Shown piece after piece: positions 36,714 through 45,826 of a DNA stretch of 64,000 nt (positions within the stretch are counted from its first letter, which is position 1; each line of letters opens with the position of its first letter). The DNA is from Saccharopolyspora galaxeae (GTDB lineage: Bacteria > Actinomycetota > Actinomycetes > Mycobacteriales > Pseudonocardiaceae). The notes under the pieces are model-generated. The model was not told where the DNA came from and ran no database searches. It saw only the letters and a list, made by a program, of their open reading frames with translations. The stretch is taken from positions 1-64,000 of the forward strand of contig NZ_JADDUE010000007.1 of the NCBI RefSeq assembly GCF_016526145.1, read 5' to 3'. Position numbers and translations under genes: made by a program.

Positions 36714-38642
36714 TCAGAGCTTGACGGGGTAGTGCGGCTCGGGAACCTCCGGCGCCAGCCGGCCCTCCACGAAGATCCCGTGCCAGAGCATGAACACCAG
36801 CAGTGCCCACAACCGGCGGCTGTGGTCGAGCACCCCGGAGCGGTGCTCCTCCAGCAGTTGCAGGATCGCGGTCTTGTTCAGCAACCGCTCGGTCTGCGAC
36901 TGCTGGATGATGTTGCGCGCCCAGTCGTGCATCTCGTCGCGCAGCCAGTGCCGGATCGGCACCGGGAAGCCGAGCTTGCGGCGGTTGAGCACGTGCGCCG
37001 GAACGACCTGCTGCAACGCCTGCCGCAGCGCGTACTTCGTGGTCTCGCTGGTGATCTTCTGCTCCAGCGGGATGCCGCTGGCCACCCGGAACACCTCGGA
37101 GTCCAGGAACGGCACCCGCAGCTCCAGCGAGTTCGCCATCGTCACCTTATCCGCCTTGACCAGGATGTCCCCGCGCAGCCAGGTGAACAGGTCCACGTGC
37201 TGCATCCGGGTCACCGGGTCCCAGCCCGCCGATGCCCGGTACGGCGCCGCGGTGATGTCCCGGTGCGACACCCCGGGATCGAACCCTTCCATGATCGCGG
37301 CCAGCTGGTCGTCCCGGAAGATCCGCGCGTTGCCGTAGTAGCGGTCCTCCAGCGACAGCGCCCCGCGGCGCAGCAGGTCCTTGCCCCGCACGCCCTCCGG
37401 CAGCGCGGTCGAGACCCGGCCCATCGCCTTGCGCAGCGTGCCCGGCACCTTCTCGAACGGCGCCAGCGACAGCGGCTCGCGGTAGATCGAGTAGCCGCCG
37501 AACAGCTCGTCCGCGCCCTCGCCGGAGAGCACGACCTTGACGTGCTGGCGCGCCTCGCGGGCGATGAACCACAGCGGCACCAGCGCCGGGTCGGCCACCG
37601 GATCATCCAGGTACCAGATGATCAGCGGTAACGTCTCCATCATCTCCTCGGCGGAGACGGTGCGGATGACGTGCTTGACCCCGATCGCCGCGGCCGACTC
37701 GGCGGCCACGTCCACCTCCGAGTAGCCCTGCCGCTCGAACCCGGTGGTGAAGGTGATCAGGTTCGGGTTGTGCTCCTTGGCCAGGCAGGCGATCGCGGTC
37801 GAGTCGATCCCGCCGGACAGGAACGCCCCGACGGTCACGTCGGCGCGCATGTGCTTGGCCACCGAATCCCGCATCACGTCGACGATGTCGTCGTGCAGCC
37901 GCCGCGCGTCGGCGTCGGTGTTCATCGTGCGGCTGTGGAAGTTCGGCACGAAGTACCGCTCGGTGACCAGCTTGCCGCCGGGGGAGATGGTGAACGAGGT
38001 GCCGGACTCGATGCGGCGGATGTTGCGGTGCAGCGTCTCCGGCTCCGGGACGTACTGCATCGTCAGGTAGTGCTGCACCGCCTTGTGGTCGATGTCCTCG
38101 TCCAGGCCGAGCGTGGTCGACAGGTGCAGCAGGCTCTTCTTCTCGCTGGCGAAGGCCGTGCCGCCGGGCCCGGTCGCGCAGAACAGCGGCTTGATCCCGA
38201 ACGGGTCGCGGGCGCCGAACACCACGCGCCGCTCGCTGTCCCAGATCAGGAACGCGAACATGCCGCGCAGCCTGCCCACCATCGAGGTGCCCAGGTAGTG
38301 GTAGGCCGCGATGATCGATTCGCTGTCGCCGTCGGTGCCGAACCGGGCGCCGTACTGCTCGGACAGCTCCGCGCGCAGCTCCAGGTAGTTGTAGATCTCG
38401 CCGTTGAACAGGATCGTGTAGCGGCCGGGGTTCTCCGGCGGACCCCAGCTCAGCGGCTGGTGCGAGTGCTCCAGGTCGATGATGGACAGCCGGTTGAACC
38501 CGAAGACGGCTTCACCGCCGTGCCAGGTGTCGCTCTCGTCCGGTCCTCGGTGCCGCTGGCAGGGCAGCGCTTTGGCCACGGCGTCGACGGCGAAACCGGC
38601 GTTCTCTTCAGTGGGACTGACTAGTCCAAGCAGGCCGCACAC
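36714..38642 (-). CDS. asnB: asparagine synthetase (glutamine-hydrolysing)
   Basis: 642 residues. The longest frame starts at 38654, but the in-frame GTG at 38642 puts the essential nucleophile Cys at position 2 (M-C-G-L-L-G), as in all Ntn-type glutaminases, so I choose it. The glutaminase domain has RHRGPDESDTW, RLSIIDLEHSHQPL and LFNGEIYNYLELR. The synthetase domain has the PP-loop FLSGGIDSTAIACLA and VLSGEGADELFGGY. Makes asparagine from aspartate, glutamine and ATP; the actinobacterial 640-residue subtype is also linked to cell-wall amidation. Confidence 0.95.
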   Translation of the reverse strand: MCGLLGLVSPTEENAGFAVDAVAKALPCQRHRGPDESDTWHGGEAVFGFNRLSIIDLEHSHQPLSWGPPENPGRYTILFNGEIYNYLELRAELSEQYGARFGTDGDSESIIAAYHYLGTSMVGRLRGMFAFLIWDSERRVVFGARDPFGIKPLFCATGPGGTAFASEKKSLLHLSTTLGLDEDIDHKAVQHYLTMQYVPEPETLHRNIRRIESGTSFTISPGGKLVTERYFVPNFHSRTMNTDADARRLHDDIVDVMRDSVAKHMRADVTVGAFLSGGIDSTAIACLAKEHNPNLITFTTGFERQGYSEVDVAAESAAAIGVKHVIRTVSAEEMMETLPLIIWYLDDPVADPALVPLWFIAREARQHVKVVLSGEGADELFGGYSIYREPLSLAPFEKVPGTLRKAMGRVSTALPEGVRGKDLLRRGALSLEDRYYGNARIFRDDQLAAIMEGFDPGVSHRDITAAPYRASAGWDPVTRMQHVDLFTWLRGDILVKADKVTMANSLELRVPFLDSEVFRVASGIPLEQKITSETTKYALRQALQQVVPAHVLNRRKLGFPVPIRHWLRDEMHDWARNIIQQSQTERLLNKTAILQLLEEHRSGVLDHSRRLWALLVFMLWHGIFVEGRLAPEVPEPHYPVKL

Positions 38643-39027
38643 GCTCTCGTGCACCTCTCGCGTCGGCGATGGATAGGCTCCGCGCCGCCGGCGGGTGCTC
38701 GGCGGGCGGAAGCCCCAAGTATGCCGGGTGCTCCGTCGCCGCCTGCACGCGCGTGCTCGTAGCCGCGCCTCCGGTGATCGGTCCGGCGCAGCTCCGCGAT
38801 CACCCGGTCGTGCTGTGCGGATCTCGGTGATGTGCAGCTCACCCCGCCACCCCGAAGGAGTATCGCGGCTACTGCTGGGCTAGGCTCCCCGCAGCATTCC
38901 GGCCGCGGGGCCGCGCGGTGCGCAGCGCGCCCCGGCATCCCGGCGGCACGGGTTGGATCACGCAGCGAGGAGGCGTCGCGCAGTGGGCTTGCGGCAGCAG
39001 CACGGGCGCCTGAAGGAGGGGACCCGA
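38643..39027. other. 385-bp divergent region between asnB and ctaC
   Basis: Holds the promoters of both genes. A TAGGCT hexamer near 38881 is a candidate -10 for ctaC. The end carries two ribosome sites: AGGAGG before a GTG at 38982 and AAGGAGGGG before the GTG at 39028. No separate gene is evident. Confidence 0.45.
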
Positions 39028-39945
39028 GTGCCACGGCTGGTCAAAGTCGCCGGGCTGGTGGGCCTGGTCGCGGTCGCGGCCACGGGCTGTTCGGCCGATG
39101 AGGTCCTGCGGTTCGGCTGGCCGCAAGGGGTCACCCCGCAGGCGGAGTCGATGCGCCAGCTGTGGACCTGGTCGGTGATCGCTGCGCTGGCGGTCGGTGT
39201 CCTGGTGTGGGGCCTGATCTTCTGGTCGGTGGCCTTCCACCGCAAGAAGAGCGAGGAGCTCCCGCGGCAGTTCCAGTACAACGTGCCGCTGGAGGTCATC
39301 TACACCGCCGTCCCGTTCGTCATGGTCGTGGTGCTGTTCTACTTCACCGCGGTCACCCAGAACTACGTGATGGCCAAGCCCGCGAACCCGGACCAGCGGG
39401 TCAACGTGGTGTCGTTCCAGTGGAACTGGGAGTTCAACTACCCCGGCCACAAGACCCCGGACGGCCAGCCGGTCCGCACCGTCGGCAGCAGCAGCGAGAT
39501 CCCGCTGCTGGTGCTGCCGACCAACGAGCGGATCGAGTACAACCTCAGCTCGACCGACGTGATCCACTCGTTCTTCGTGCCGGAGTTCAACTTCAAGCGG
39601 GACACCTTCCCGCACCCGGACAAGAACGACCAGGACAGCAGCTTCCAGAACACGATCCAGCGCGAAGGCTCGTTCGTCGGGCGCTGCGCGGAGCTGTGCG
39701 GCACCTACCACTCGATGATGAACTTCGAGGTCCGCGCGCTGTCCCCGGACAAGTTCGACAGGTACATGGACTTGCGGAAACAGACCAACCCGGCCACCGG
39801 CGAGTACTACACCGCGGCCGAGGCGTTGGGTGCGATGAACTGCGGTGAGCTGTGCTCGCCGCGGGCGGTGACCTCGGTGCCGTTCGACACCGACCGCACC
39901 TCCGGTGAGGCATCCACCATCGGCGGCAGGTCGGCAGGCAACTGA
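39028..39945 (+). CDS. ctaC: cytochrome c oxidase subunit II
   Basis: 305 residues from the GTG at 39028. A lipoprotein-like signal (LVGLVAVAATGCSAD) is followed by two membrane helices near VIAALAVGVLVWGLIFWSVA and VPFVMVVVLFYFTAV. The periplasmic cupredoxin domain binds the CuA centre through the His in DVIHSFFVPEF and the CAELCGTYHSMMNF cluster. The C-terminal extension contains a second cysteine pair, NCGELCSP. Accepts electrons from the di-haem QcrC. The start at 38982 would add 15 residues. Confidence 0.96.
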   Translation: MPRLVKVAGLVGLVAVAATGCSADEVLRFGWPQGVTPQAESMRQLWTWSVIAALAVGVLVWGLIFWSVAFHRKKSEELPRQFQYNVPLEVIYTAVPFVMVVVLFYFTAVTQNYVMAKPANPDQRVNVVSFQWNWEFNYPGHKTPDGQPVRTVGSSSEIPLLVLPTNERIEYNLSSTDVIHSFFVPEFNFKRDTFPHPDKNDQDSSFQNTIQREGSFVGRCAELCGTYHSMMNFEVRALSPDKFDRYMDLRKQTNPATGEYYTAAEALGAMNCGELCSPRAVTSVPFDTDRTSGEASTIGGRSAGN

Positions 39946-39976
39946 GGCCGTCGCACGGCGCGAGAGTGAGGACTCC

Positions 39977-40375
39977 ATGAAGGTCGAAGCGAAGATCTTC
40001 AACATCATCACGCTGTTCTTCTTCCTGTCCGCGGTGGTCTACGGGCTCTGGTCCAAGGAGCCGGTGGGCACGGTGGCGCTGGTCCTGGTCGGCGGGTTGT
40101 CGCTGCTGATCGGCAGCTACTTCAACTTCGTGGCGCGGCGCATCGAGACCCGGCCGGAGGACAACCCGGACGCGGAGATCAGCGACGGCGCCGGCGAGCT
40201 GGGCTTCTTCAGCCCCGGCAGCTACTGGCCGGTGGGCGTGGCCGCCTCGGCGGCGTTCGCCGGTGTCGCGCTGGCGTTCTTCCACACCTGGATGATCGTG
40301 ATAGCCGTCGGAACGATCTTGATCACGGTCGCCGGCCTGGTCTTCGAGTACCACACCGGGCCGAACCACGAGTGA
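39977..40375 (+). CDS. ctaF: cytochrome c oxidase subunit IV (actinobacterial)
   Basis: 132 residues with four hydrophobic segments in two pairs (starting IITLFFFLSAVVYGLWSKEP and, later, YWPVGVAASAAFAGVALAF). The linker RRIETRPEDNPDAEISDGAG between them is characteristic. It is a small subunit of the aa3 oxidase in the bcc-aa3 supercomplex. 31 bp downstream of ctaC, same operon, ending at a terminator. Confidence 0.93.
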   Translation: MKVEAKIFNIITLFFFLSAVVYGLWSKEPVGTVALVLVGGLSLLIGSYFNFVARRIETRPEDNPDAEISDGAGELGFFSPGSYWPVGVAASAAFAGVALAFFHTWMIVIAVGTILITVAGLVFEYHTGPNHE

Positions 40376-40390
40376 GTTCCGCGAACTCCG

Positions 40391-40421
40391 CGCCCCCTGG
40401 ACCTCGCCGGTCCGGGGGGCG
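40391..40421 (+). terminator. ctaC-ctaF terminator
   Basis: CGCCCCCTGGACC / GGTCCGGGGGGCG, 12 of 13 paired, 5-nt loop, followed by TTTCG. Confidence 0.85.
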
Positions 40422-40577
40422 TTTCGCCGTTCGGCGGGGGTTTCGAGCCGCTCGGCGGGCTCGCACCGCCGAGCGGCGGACTCGCCGGAGGACGAGACCG
40501 CTCGGGGACCGCGTCCGAGCGCTTAGGATTTCCCCGGCCGGGCGCCGCGTCCGGCGGATGCCTTGGAGGTTGTTCTC

Positions 40578-40859
40578 GTGATCACCGCGATCGTGCTGAT
40601 CCAGACCGTCGCCGACCGCCTGCCCGAGGCGGCGCAGGAGATCGCCGACATCGACGGCGTCGCCGAGGTCTACTCCTGCGCGGGCGACGTCGACCTGATC
40701 GCGATCGTGCGGGTGCCCGACCACGAGAAGATCGCCGAGATCGTGCCCGGCGGGATCAACAAGGTCAGCGGCGTGCTCGACACCGACACGCACATCGCCT
40801 TCCGCTCCTACTCGCGCCAGGACACCGAAGCCGCCTTCTCCATCGGCCTGGAGGACTAG
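40578..40859 (+). CDS. stand-alone Lrp/AsnC ligand-binding (RAM) domain protein
   Basis: 93 residues from a GTG with GGAGG 8 nt upstream. ITAIVLIQTVADRLPEAAQE, then GVAEVYSCAGDVDLIAIVRV and GVLDTDTHIAFRSYS, is the RAM fold without the DNA-binding HTH of Lrp. Such proteins oligomerise and may bind amino acids. It lies between cytochrome oxidase genes and trpD. Function unknown. Confidence 0.9.
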   Translation: MITAIVLIQTVADRLPEAAQEIADIDGVAEVYSCAGDVDLIAIVRVPDHEKIAEIVPGGINKVSGVLDTDTHIAFRSYSRQDTEAAFSIGLED

Positions 40860-40932
40860 GTTCAGGAATTGGTTCGCGAGCTGGTCGGGTGGCGGAACCT
40901 CAGCCAGGCGTCTTCTGGCTCCGGGCTCTCGC

Positions 40933-40950
40933 GTGAACGGACCGCCGGAC
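40933..40950. repeat. partial convergent-junction element
   Basis: GTGAACGGACCGCCGGACCA contains the arm of the stem-loops at 8909, 9010 and 47561. It lies 12 bp before the trpD stop, between the convergent Lrp-domain gene and trpD. The complementary arm is not clear. Confidence 0.45.
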
Positions 40951-40961
40951 CAACCGGTGGG

Positions 40962-41990
40962 TCAGTGCGCGGCCCAGCGGGCCAGCAGCGCGGCCGCGGC
41001 GCCGGAATCCAGCGCCTGCCTGGCGCGCTCGATGCCGTCGCGCAACTGCCCGGTCAGGTCCTCGGCGATCCCGTCGTGCGCGGCCAGCGCCCCCGCCACG
41101 TTGAGCACCACCGCGTCGCGCACCGGCCCGGACTCGCCCGCCAGCAGGTCCCGTACCGCTCGGGCGTTGACCGTGGCGTCCCCGCCGCGCAGCGCATCCG
41201 GCGAGCTGAGCGGGATGCCCAGCTCCGCAGGCTCGATCCGGGTCTGCCGGACCTGACCGCCGCCGACCGCCCAGACCGTGCTGCCCGCCGCGGTGGTGAT
41301 CTCGTCCATGCCGTCGTCGCCGCGCACCAGCAGCACCGAGTTGCCGCGTGCGGCGAACACCTCGGCCATCACCGGCGCCAGCCGCGGGTCCGCGCAACCG
41401 ATCAGGCCCGCCGACGGACGTGCCGGGTTGGTCAGCGGGCCGAGGATGTTGAACGCGGTGGGGATGCCGATCTCCCGGCGCGGTCCGGCCGTGTACTTGA
41501 ACGCGGGGTGGAACACCGGGGCGAAGCAGAACCCGATGCCGACGTCGCGCACGCACTCCCGCACGCCCTCCGGCGGCAGATCGATGGTTACGCCCAGCTC
41601 CTCCAGCACGTCCGCGGTGCCGCACTTCGACGACGCCGCGCGGTTGCCGTGCTTGACGACCGTCGCGCCGCAGGAGGCGAGCACGATCGCGGTCATCGTG
41701 GAAATGTTCACACTGCCGCTGCGGTCACCGCCGGTGCCGACCACGTCGACCGCGCGGCGGTCGATCTCCAGCGGCAGCGAGTGCGCGAGCATCGTGTCGG
41801 CCATCCCGCGGACTTCCGCCGGCGTCTCGCCCTTGGCGCGCAGCGCCACCACGAACGCCGCGACCCTGGCGGGAGTGGCCTCGCCGGTCATCACCAGATC
41901 CATCGCCCAGGCGGTGTCCTGCGCGGAAAGGTCGTTGCCCGCGACTAGGTGCCCGAGCAGTGCAGGCCAGCTGCCCGACATGGTGCCCAC
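40962..41990 (-). CDS. trpD: anthranilate phosphoribosyltransferase
   Basis: 342 residues. The PRPP-binding loop VGTGGDRSGSVNISTMTAIV and VVKHGNRAASSKCGTADVLE are the family hallmarks; FCFAPVFHPAFKYTAGPRRE and NILGPLTNPARP follow. Second step of tryptophan synthesis. No other trp gene is nearby, as in mycobacteria. GTG start at 41990 with GGAG 7 nt upstream; an ATG three codons later is an alternative. Confidence 0.96.
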   Translation of the reverse strand: MGTMSGSWPALLGHLVAGNDLSAQDTAWAMDLVMTGEATPARVAAFVVALRAKGETPAEVRGMADTMLAHSLPLEIDRRAVDVVGTGGDRSGSVNISTMTAIVLASCGATVVKHGNRAASSKCGTADVLEELGVTIDLPPEGVRECVRDVGIGFCFAPVFHPAFKYTAGPRREIGIPTAFNILGPLTNPARPSAGLIGCADPRLAPVMAEVFAARGNSVLLVRGDDGMDEITTAAGSTVWAVGGGQVRQTRIEPAELGIPLSSPDALRGGDATVNARAVRDLLAGESGPVRDAVVLNVAGALAAHDGIAEDLTGQLRDGIERARQALDSGAAAALLARWAAH

Positions 41991-42120
41991 GATCGTTCTC
42001 CGGTTCGGTCAATGGCGTGTCGTCGAACCTGCGCCGCGCGGCTGGCTCGACCGAGTTCCGCGGTCGCGCCTGCGCGGACGTGCTCCCCGCGCACCGGACG
42101 CCAGGTCCGAGGACAGCGTC

Positions 42121-42531
42121 TCAGGCGCGAACCGCGGCCTGCGCGTTGGCGCGCAGCACCTCGGCGACCGTTTCGGCCGCGGTCAGCGGGTCCAGCGGGT
42201 GCACCAGCACCGCGTCGGCCTGCGACCAGGTCGCCAGCCAGCGGTCGTCGCGGCGGCGCACCGTGACCGCGATCGGCGGGCAGTTCGGGATCTCGTTCTT
42301 GAGCTGGCGGGACACGCCCATGCCGCCGGTGGGCTGCGCCTCGCCGTCGAGCACCACCAGGTCCGCGCGACCGGCGTCGAGCTCGGTGAGCACGTCGGCG
42401 ACCCCGGCGGCCTCGGTGAACCGCACCCGCGCCAGGTCCGGCGCCGGCCGCCTGCCGATGGCGTTGATGATGGCCTCGCGGACCTCCTGCCGATGGCTGA
42501 ACACGAGAACGGTCGTGGTCGGGGTGCTCAT
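42121..42531 (-). CDS. degenerate response-regulator receiver-like protein
   Basis: 136 residues, beta-alpha fold of a receiver domain: TTTVLVFSHRQEVREAIINA at the N-terminus and ADLVVLDGEAQPTGG, whose Asp could be the phosphorylation-site equivalent. The usual acidic pair after strand 1 is replaced by Ser-His, and no output domain is present, so classical phosphotransfer is doubtful. ATG at 42531 has GAGGAG 7 nt upstream. Conserved beside trpD in relatives, I believe, with unknown role. Confidence 0.65.
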   Translation of the reverse strand: MSTPTTTVLVFSHRQEVREAIINAIGRRPAPDLARVRFTEAAGVADVLTELDAGRADLVVLDGEAQPTGGMGVSRQLKNEIPNCPPIAVTVRRRDDRWLATWSQADAVLVHPLDPLTAAETVAEVLRANAQAAVRA

Positions 42532-42642
42532 CAGCGTGCTCCTCGCTGCTCGACGATCGGCTCACGGCGCTGTGGTGATGTCGCTGCCGGTGATGTTAGC
42601 CGCCGCGCGCCGCCGAACAGTAGATGCGTCCGTTCCGGCCTG

Positions 42643-43104
42643 CTAAGACCCGTCGTGCCCGGCGGGTTGCAAGGCTTCCCAGCCGAGCGCGCGGCCGCGC
42701 AGCCGTTGCGCCAGGCTCGCCATCCGCGAGCTCTCCTGTGAGCAATGCAACGCATCGAGTTTCTGCGCACGCTCCGCGAACAAGGCGACCGTGCCCGCCG
42801 TTGCATCCCCGTCGGATGCGCTCTCGTCCGCGGCCGGTGCGTGCCGGAGCCGCCAGCCGTCCTGTTCCAGCAGCTCACCGGCTTGGTCCACGGATTCCTG
42901 CGGCAGCCGCAAGTGGTGGCGCAGCACCGCGGGACGTTCCGCGGTCCACCGCTCGGAACGGGCGAGCACCGCCGATGCGGCCTCCGTGTCGTCGAACGCC
43001 CGCACCACGATGACCAGGCTCGGATCGTCCAGTGCGGGTGCGGCGGGCTCCTGCGACCGCCGCCAAAAGGCCAGCCGGGGCAGAAAACGCCCGAAATTCA
43101 TCAC
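42643..43104 (-). CDS. conserved hypothetical protein, 153 aa
   Basis: Starts MMNFGRFLPRLAFWRRSQEP, then LVIVVRAFDDTEAASAVLAR and RAQKLDALHCSQESSRMASL. The central part reads like a ferredoxin-like alpha/beta unit; no membrane segment or catalytic motif. GGAGG lies 9 nt before the GTG at 43104. Divergent from ctaE with 85 bp between. Confidence 0.65.
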   Translation of the reverse strand: MMNFGRFLPRLAFWRRSQEPAAPALDDPSLVIVVRAFDDTEAASAVLARSERWTAERPAVLRHHLRLPQESVDQAGELLEQDGWRLRHAPAADESASDGDATAGTVALFAERAQKLDALHCSQESSRMASLAQRLRGRALGWEALQPAGHDGS

Positions 43105-43185
43105 AGCGGGTCACCTCCAGGTCGCGATCTGATCACCCGGACGGCACGCCCCGGACCCGAGGGCGCACGCGAAAATCGCGGGAGA

Positions 43186-43191
43186 CATAAT
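43186..43191 (+). promoter_or_regulatory. -10 hexamer CATAAT at ctaE
   Basis: CATAAT ends 7 nt before a GTG at 43199, suggesting a leaderless start three codons inside the longest frame. Confidence 0.45.
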
Positions 43192-43801
43192 GCGTCGCGT
43201 GACAACGGCAGCGCCCTCAATCAGTTCACGTGTGCACTCGCTGAACCGGCCGAACATGGTCAGCGTGGGCACCATCGTTTGGTTGGCCAGCGAGCTGATG
43301 TTCTTCGCTGGGCTCTTCGCCATGTTCTTCACGGTGAAGGCGCAGAACGAGGGCGAGTGGCCCCCGCCGCCCAGCGAGCTCAACCTCGCCTACGCCCTCC
43401 CGTTCACCGTGATCCTCGTGGCCTCCTCGTTCACCTGCCAGTGGGGGGTGTTCGCGGCCGAGCGCGGGGACGTGTTCGGCCTCCGCCGCTGGTACGTGGT
43501 GACCCTGATCATGGGCGCGATCTTCGTGCTCGGACAGGCCGGGGAGTACTACACGCTGGTCACCTCCCACCACACGACGATGGCTTCGTCGGCCTTCGGC
43601 ACGGTCTTCTTCATGACGACCGGCTTCCACGGCTTGCACGTCATCGGCGGGTTGATCGCGTTCGTGTTCCTGATCATGCGGACGCGGCTGAGCAAGTTCA
43701 CCCCCGCGCAGGCCATCGCCGCGATCGTCGTGTCCTACTACTGGCACTTCGTGGACATCGTGTGGATCGGACTGTTCGCCGTGATCTACCTCGTTCCGTG
43801 A
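43190..43801 (+). CDS. ctaE: cytochrome c oxidase subunit III
   Basis: Up to 203 residues, five membrane helices. [20 protein letters not shown] near the N-terminus, [34 protein letters not shown] and [20 protein letters not shown] are near-identical, by memory, to mycobacterial CtaE. The true start may be the GTG at 43199 (leaderless hexamer) instead of the ATG at 43190. First gene of ctaE-qcrC-qcrA-qcrB. Confidence 0.96.
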   Translation: MRRVTTAAPSISSRVHSLNRPNMVSVGTIVWLASELMFFAGLFAMFFTVKAQNEGEWPPPPSELNLAYALPFTVILVASSFTCQWGVFAAERGDVFGLRRWYVVTLIMGAIFVLGQAGEYYTLVTSHHTTMASSAFGTVFFMTTGFHGLHVIGGLIAFVFLIMRTRLSKFTPAQAIAAIVVSYYWHFVDIVWIGLFAVIYLVP

Positions 43802-43862
43802 CCCGACGGCCGCATCGGCCGCCACGTAACACCCGAACCTGACAGCAAGGGTTGCCGCACTC

Positions 43863-44666
43863 ATGACCACCATCAAGAAACGGAAGCGCGCGGGGTCGAA
43901 GTTCCGGCGCAGGCTTTCCGGTGCTCTCGCGCTCGGGATCGCGCTGGTCGGCGCGGGCGGGCTGTACACGGTCCTGACCCCCGAGCCGCAGACCGCGCAC
44001 GCGGCGGCGGACCCGGCACTGGTCAGGCAGGGCGAGCAGCTCTACAACAACGCCTGCATCAGCTGCCACGGCGCGAACCTGGGCGGGGTCAAGGACCGCG
44101 GGCCGAGCCTGGTCGGCGTCGGCGAGGCAGCCACGCACTTCCAGGTCTCCTCCGGCCGGATGCCGATGGTGCGGCAGGAAGCGCAGGCGACGCGCAAGCC
44201 GCCGAAGTTCGACCCGGAGCAGATCGACGCGCTGGCCGCCTACGTGCAGACCTACGGCGGCGGGCCGCAGAGCCCGGACCTGGCCAACGCCTCGGCGACC
44301 GGTGACTCGGCGCGCGGCGGCGAGCTGTTCCGGCTCAACTGCGCCTCCTGCCACAACTTCACCGGCCGCGGCATCGCGATGTCGTCCGGGAAGTTCGCGC
44401 CGAACCTCGACCCGGCCAGCGAGCAGCAGATCTACGAGGCCATGCTCACCGGCCCGCAGAACATGCCCAAGTTCTCCGACCGGCAGCTCACGCCGGAGGA
44501 GAAGAAGGACATCATCGCCTACGTCAAGTCCGTGACCGAAAGCAACAACAGCCCCGGCGGCAACTCCCTCGGCGGCTGGGGTCCCGCCTCGGAGTTCATC
44601 ATCGCCTGGGTCGTCGGCCTCGGTGCGCTGATCGGCATCACGCTGTGGATCGGAGCCAGGGCATGA
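43863..44666 (+). CDS. qcrC: di-haem cytochrome c subunit of the bc1 complex
   Basis: 267 residues. A basic N-terminus and a membrane anchor ([20 protein letters not shown]) are followed by two c-type haem domains with CISCH and CASCH and distal methionines (RMPMV and NMPKF regions). A C-terminal transmembrane helix [20 protein letters not shown] closes it. It replaces a soluble cytochrome c, passing electrons directly to CtaC. Overlaps qcrA by 4 bp. Confidence 0.97.
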   Translation: MTTIKKRKRAGSKFRRRLSGALALGIALVGAGGLYTVLTPEPQTAHAAADPALVRQGEQLYNNACISCHGANLGGVKDRGPSLVGVGEAATHFQVSSGRMPMVRQEAQATRKPPKFDPEQIDALAAYVQTYGGGPQSPDLANASATGDSARGGELFRLNCASCHNFTGRGIAMSSGKFAPNLDPASEQQIYEAMLTGPQNMPKFSDRQLTPEEKKDIIAYVKSVTESNNSPGGNSLGGWGPASEFIIAWVVGLGALIGITLWIGARA

Positions 44667-45826
44667 GCGAGAACGAGAGCCCGCAGGGAGAAGGCGGGCA
44701 CACCCCCAAGCGGGAGTACACCGAAGCCGAGCTGGCCGAGATGAGCCGCGACGAGAAGATGCGGCTCGGGCTGGCCCTCGACGACGTCGAGCTGGTCAGC
44801 TACCAGGACCCGTGGCCGGTGCAGGACACCCGGGCCGAGCGCCGCGCCGAGCGCGCCGTCGCCGCCTGGTTCGCCCTCGCCGGGTTCTCCGCGCTGGCGT
44901 TCATCGTGGTGTTCATCTGGTGGCCGTGGGAGTACGTCAGCCCGCAGGAGGGCGGCGCGGCCTACCTGCTCTACCACCTGTACAACCCGCTGGTCGGCCT
45001 GTTCCTCGGATTGTCGATCTTCGCGGTCGGCGCCGGTGTGGTGATGTACACCAAGAAGTTCATCCCGCACGAGGTCGCCGTCCAGCAGCGCCACGACGGG
45101 CACGGCTCGGATGAGGTGGACCGGCAGACCGCGACCGCGATCCTGGCCGACGCCGGCGACCGCAGCGGTTTCGCGCGGCGTTCGCTGATCCGCCGCTCGC
45201 TGGGCTTCGGCGCCGGGGCGCTCGGGCTGGGCACCGGCGTGATCGCGATCGGCGGGTTCATCAAGGACCCGTGGGCCACCGCGGGCCCGGACAACCTCGA
45301 GCACACCGCGTGGTTGCAGCACAAGCCCGGCGAGAAGGTCTACCTGCGGCGCGACACCGGCGATCCGCACGACGTGTCGCTGCTGCGCCCGGAGGACATC
45401 GACGCGGGCGGGTTCGAGACGGTCTTCCCGTTCCGCGAGGCCGACCGGCACAACGAGGAAGAGCTGGCCTCGGTGCTGCGGCGCTCCGACGCCCCGGTGA
45501 TGCTCATCCGGCTGCGGCCCGGCAGCGCCCCGGTCCGGCGCAAGGGCCAGGAGGACTTCAACTACGGCGACTACTACGCGTACTCGAAGGTGTGCACGCA
45601 CGTCGGCTGCCCGACCTCGCTGTTCGAGCAGCAGACCGGCCGGCTGCTGTGCCCCTGCCACCAGTCGCAGTTCGACGTGGTCAACACCTACGCCAAGCCG
45701 GTGTTCGGTCCGGCCACCCGCCCGCTGCCGCAACTGCCGATCACGGTTGACGAGCAGGGATACTTCGTGGCCAAGCACGACTTCATCGAGCCGGTCGGGC
45801 CAGCGTACTGGGAGCGAAACGCATGA
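44663..45826 (+). CDS. qcrA: Rieske iron-sulfur subunit of the bc1 complex
   Basis: 387 residues. Three N-terminal membrane segments (actinobacterial type), then the Rieske fold with cluster ligands in CTHVGC and CPCHQSQF (two Cys, two His, plus disulfide Cys). A twin-arginine-like [16 protein letters not shown] precedes the third helix, consistent with Tat-assisted insertion of the folded domain. The ATG overlaps the qcrC stop and the gene's stop overlaps the qcrB start, both as ATGA. Confidence 0.97.
   Translation: MSENESPQGEGGHTPKREYTEAELAEMSRDEKMRLGLALDDVELVSYQDPWPVQDTRAERRAERAVAAWFALAGFSALAFIVVFIWWPWEYVSPQEGGAAYLLYHLYNPLVGLFLGLSIFAVGAGVVMYTKKFIPHEVAVQQRHDGHGSDEVDRQTATAILADAGDRSGFARRSLIRRSLGFGAGALGLGTGVIAIGGFIKDPWATAGPDNLEHTAWLQHKPGEKVYLRRDTGDPHDVSLLRPEDIDAGGFETVFPFREADRHNEEELASVLRRSDAPVMLIRLRPGSAPVRRKGQEDFNYGDYYAYSKVCTHVGCPTSLFEQQTGRLLCPCHQSQFDVVNTYAKPVFGPATRPLPQLPITVDEQGYFVAKHDFIEPVGPAYWERNA

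Noticed and set aside
34422-38642. Biosynthetic gene cluster (amylase, pseudogene, asnB)
   Set aside because: No synthases, tailoring or resistance genes; asnB is the housekeeping orthologue in its conserved position next to ctaC.
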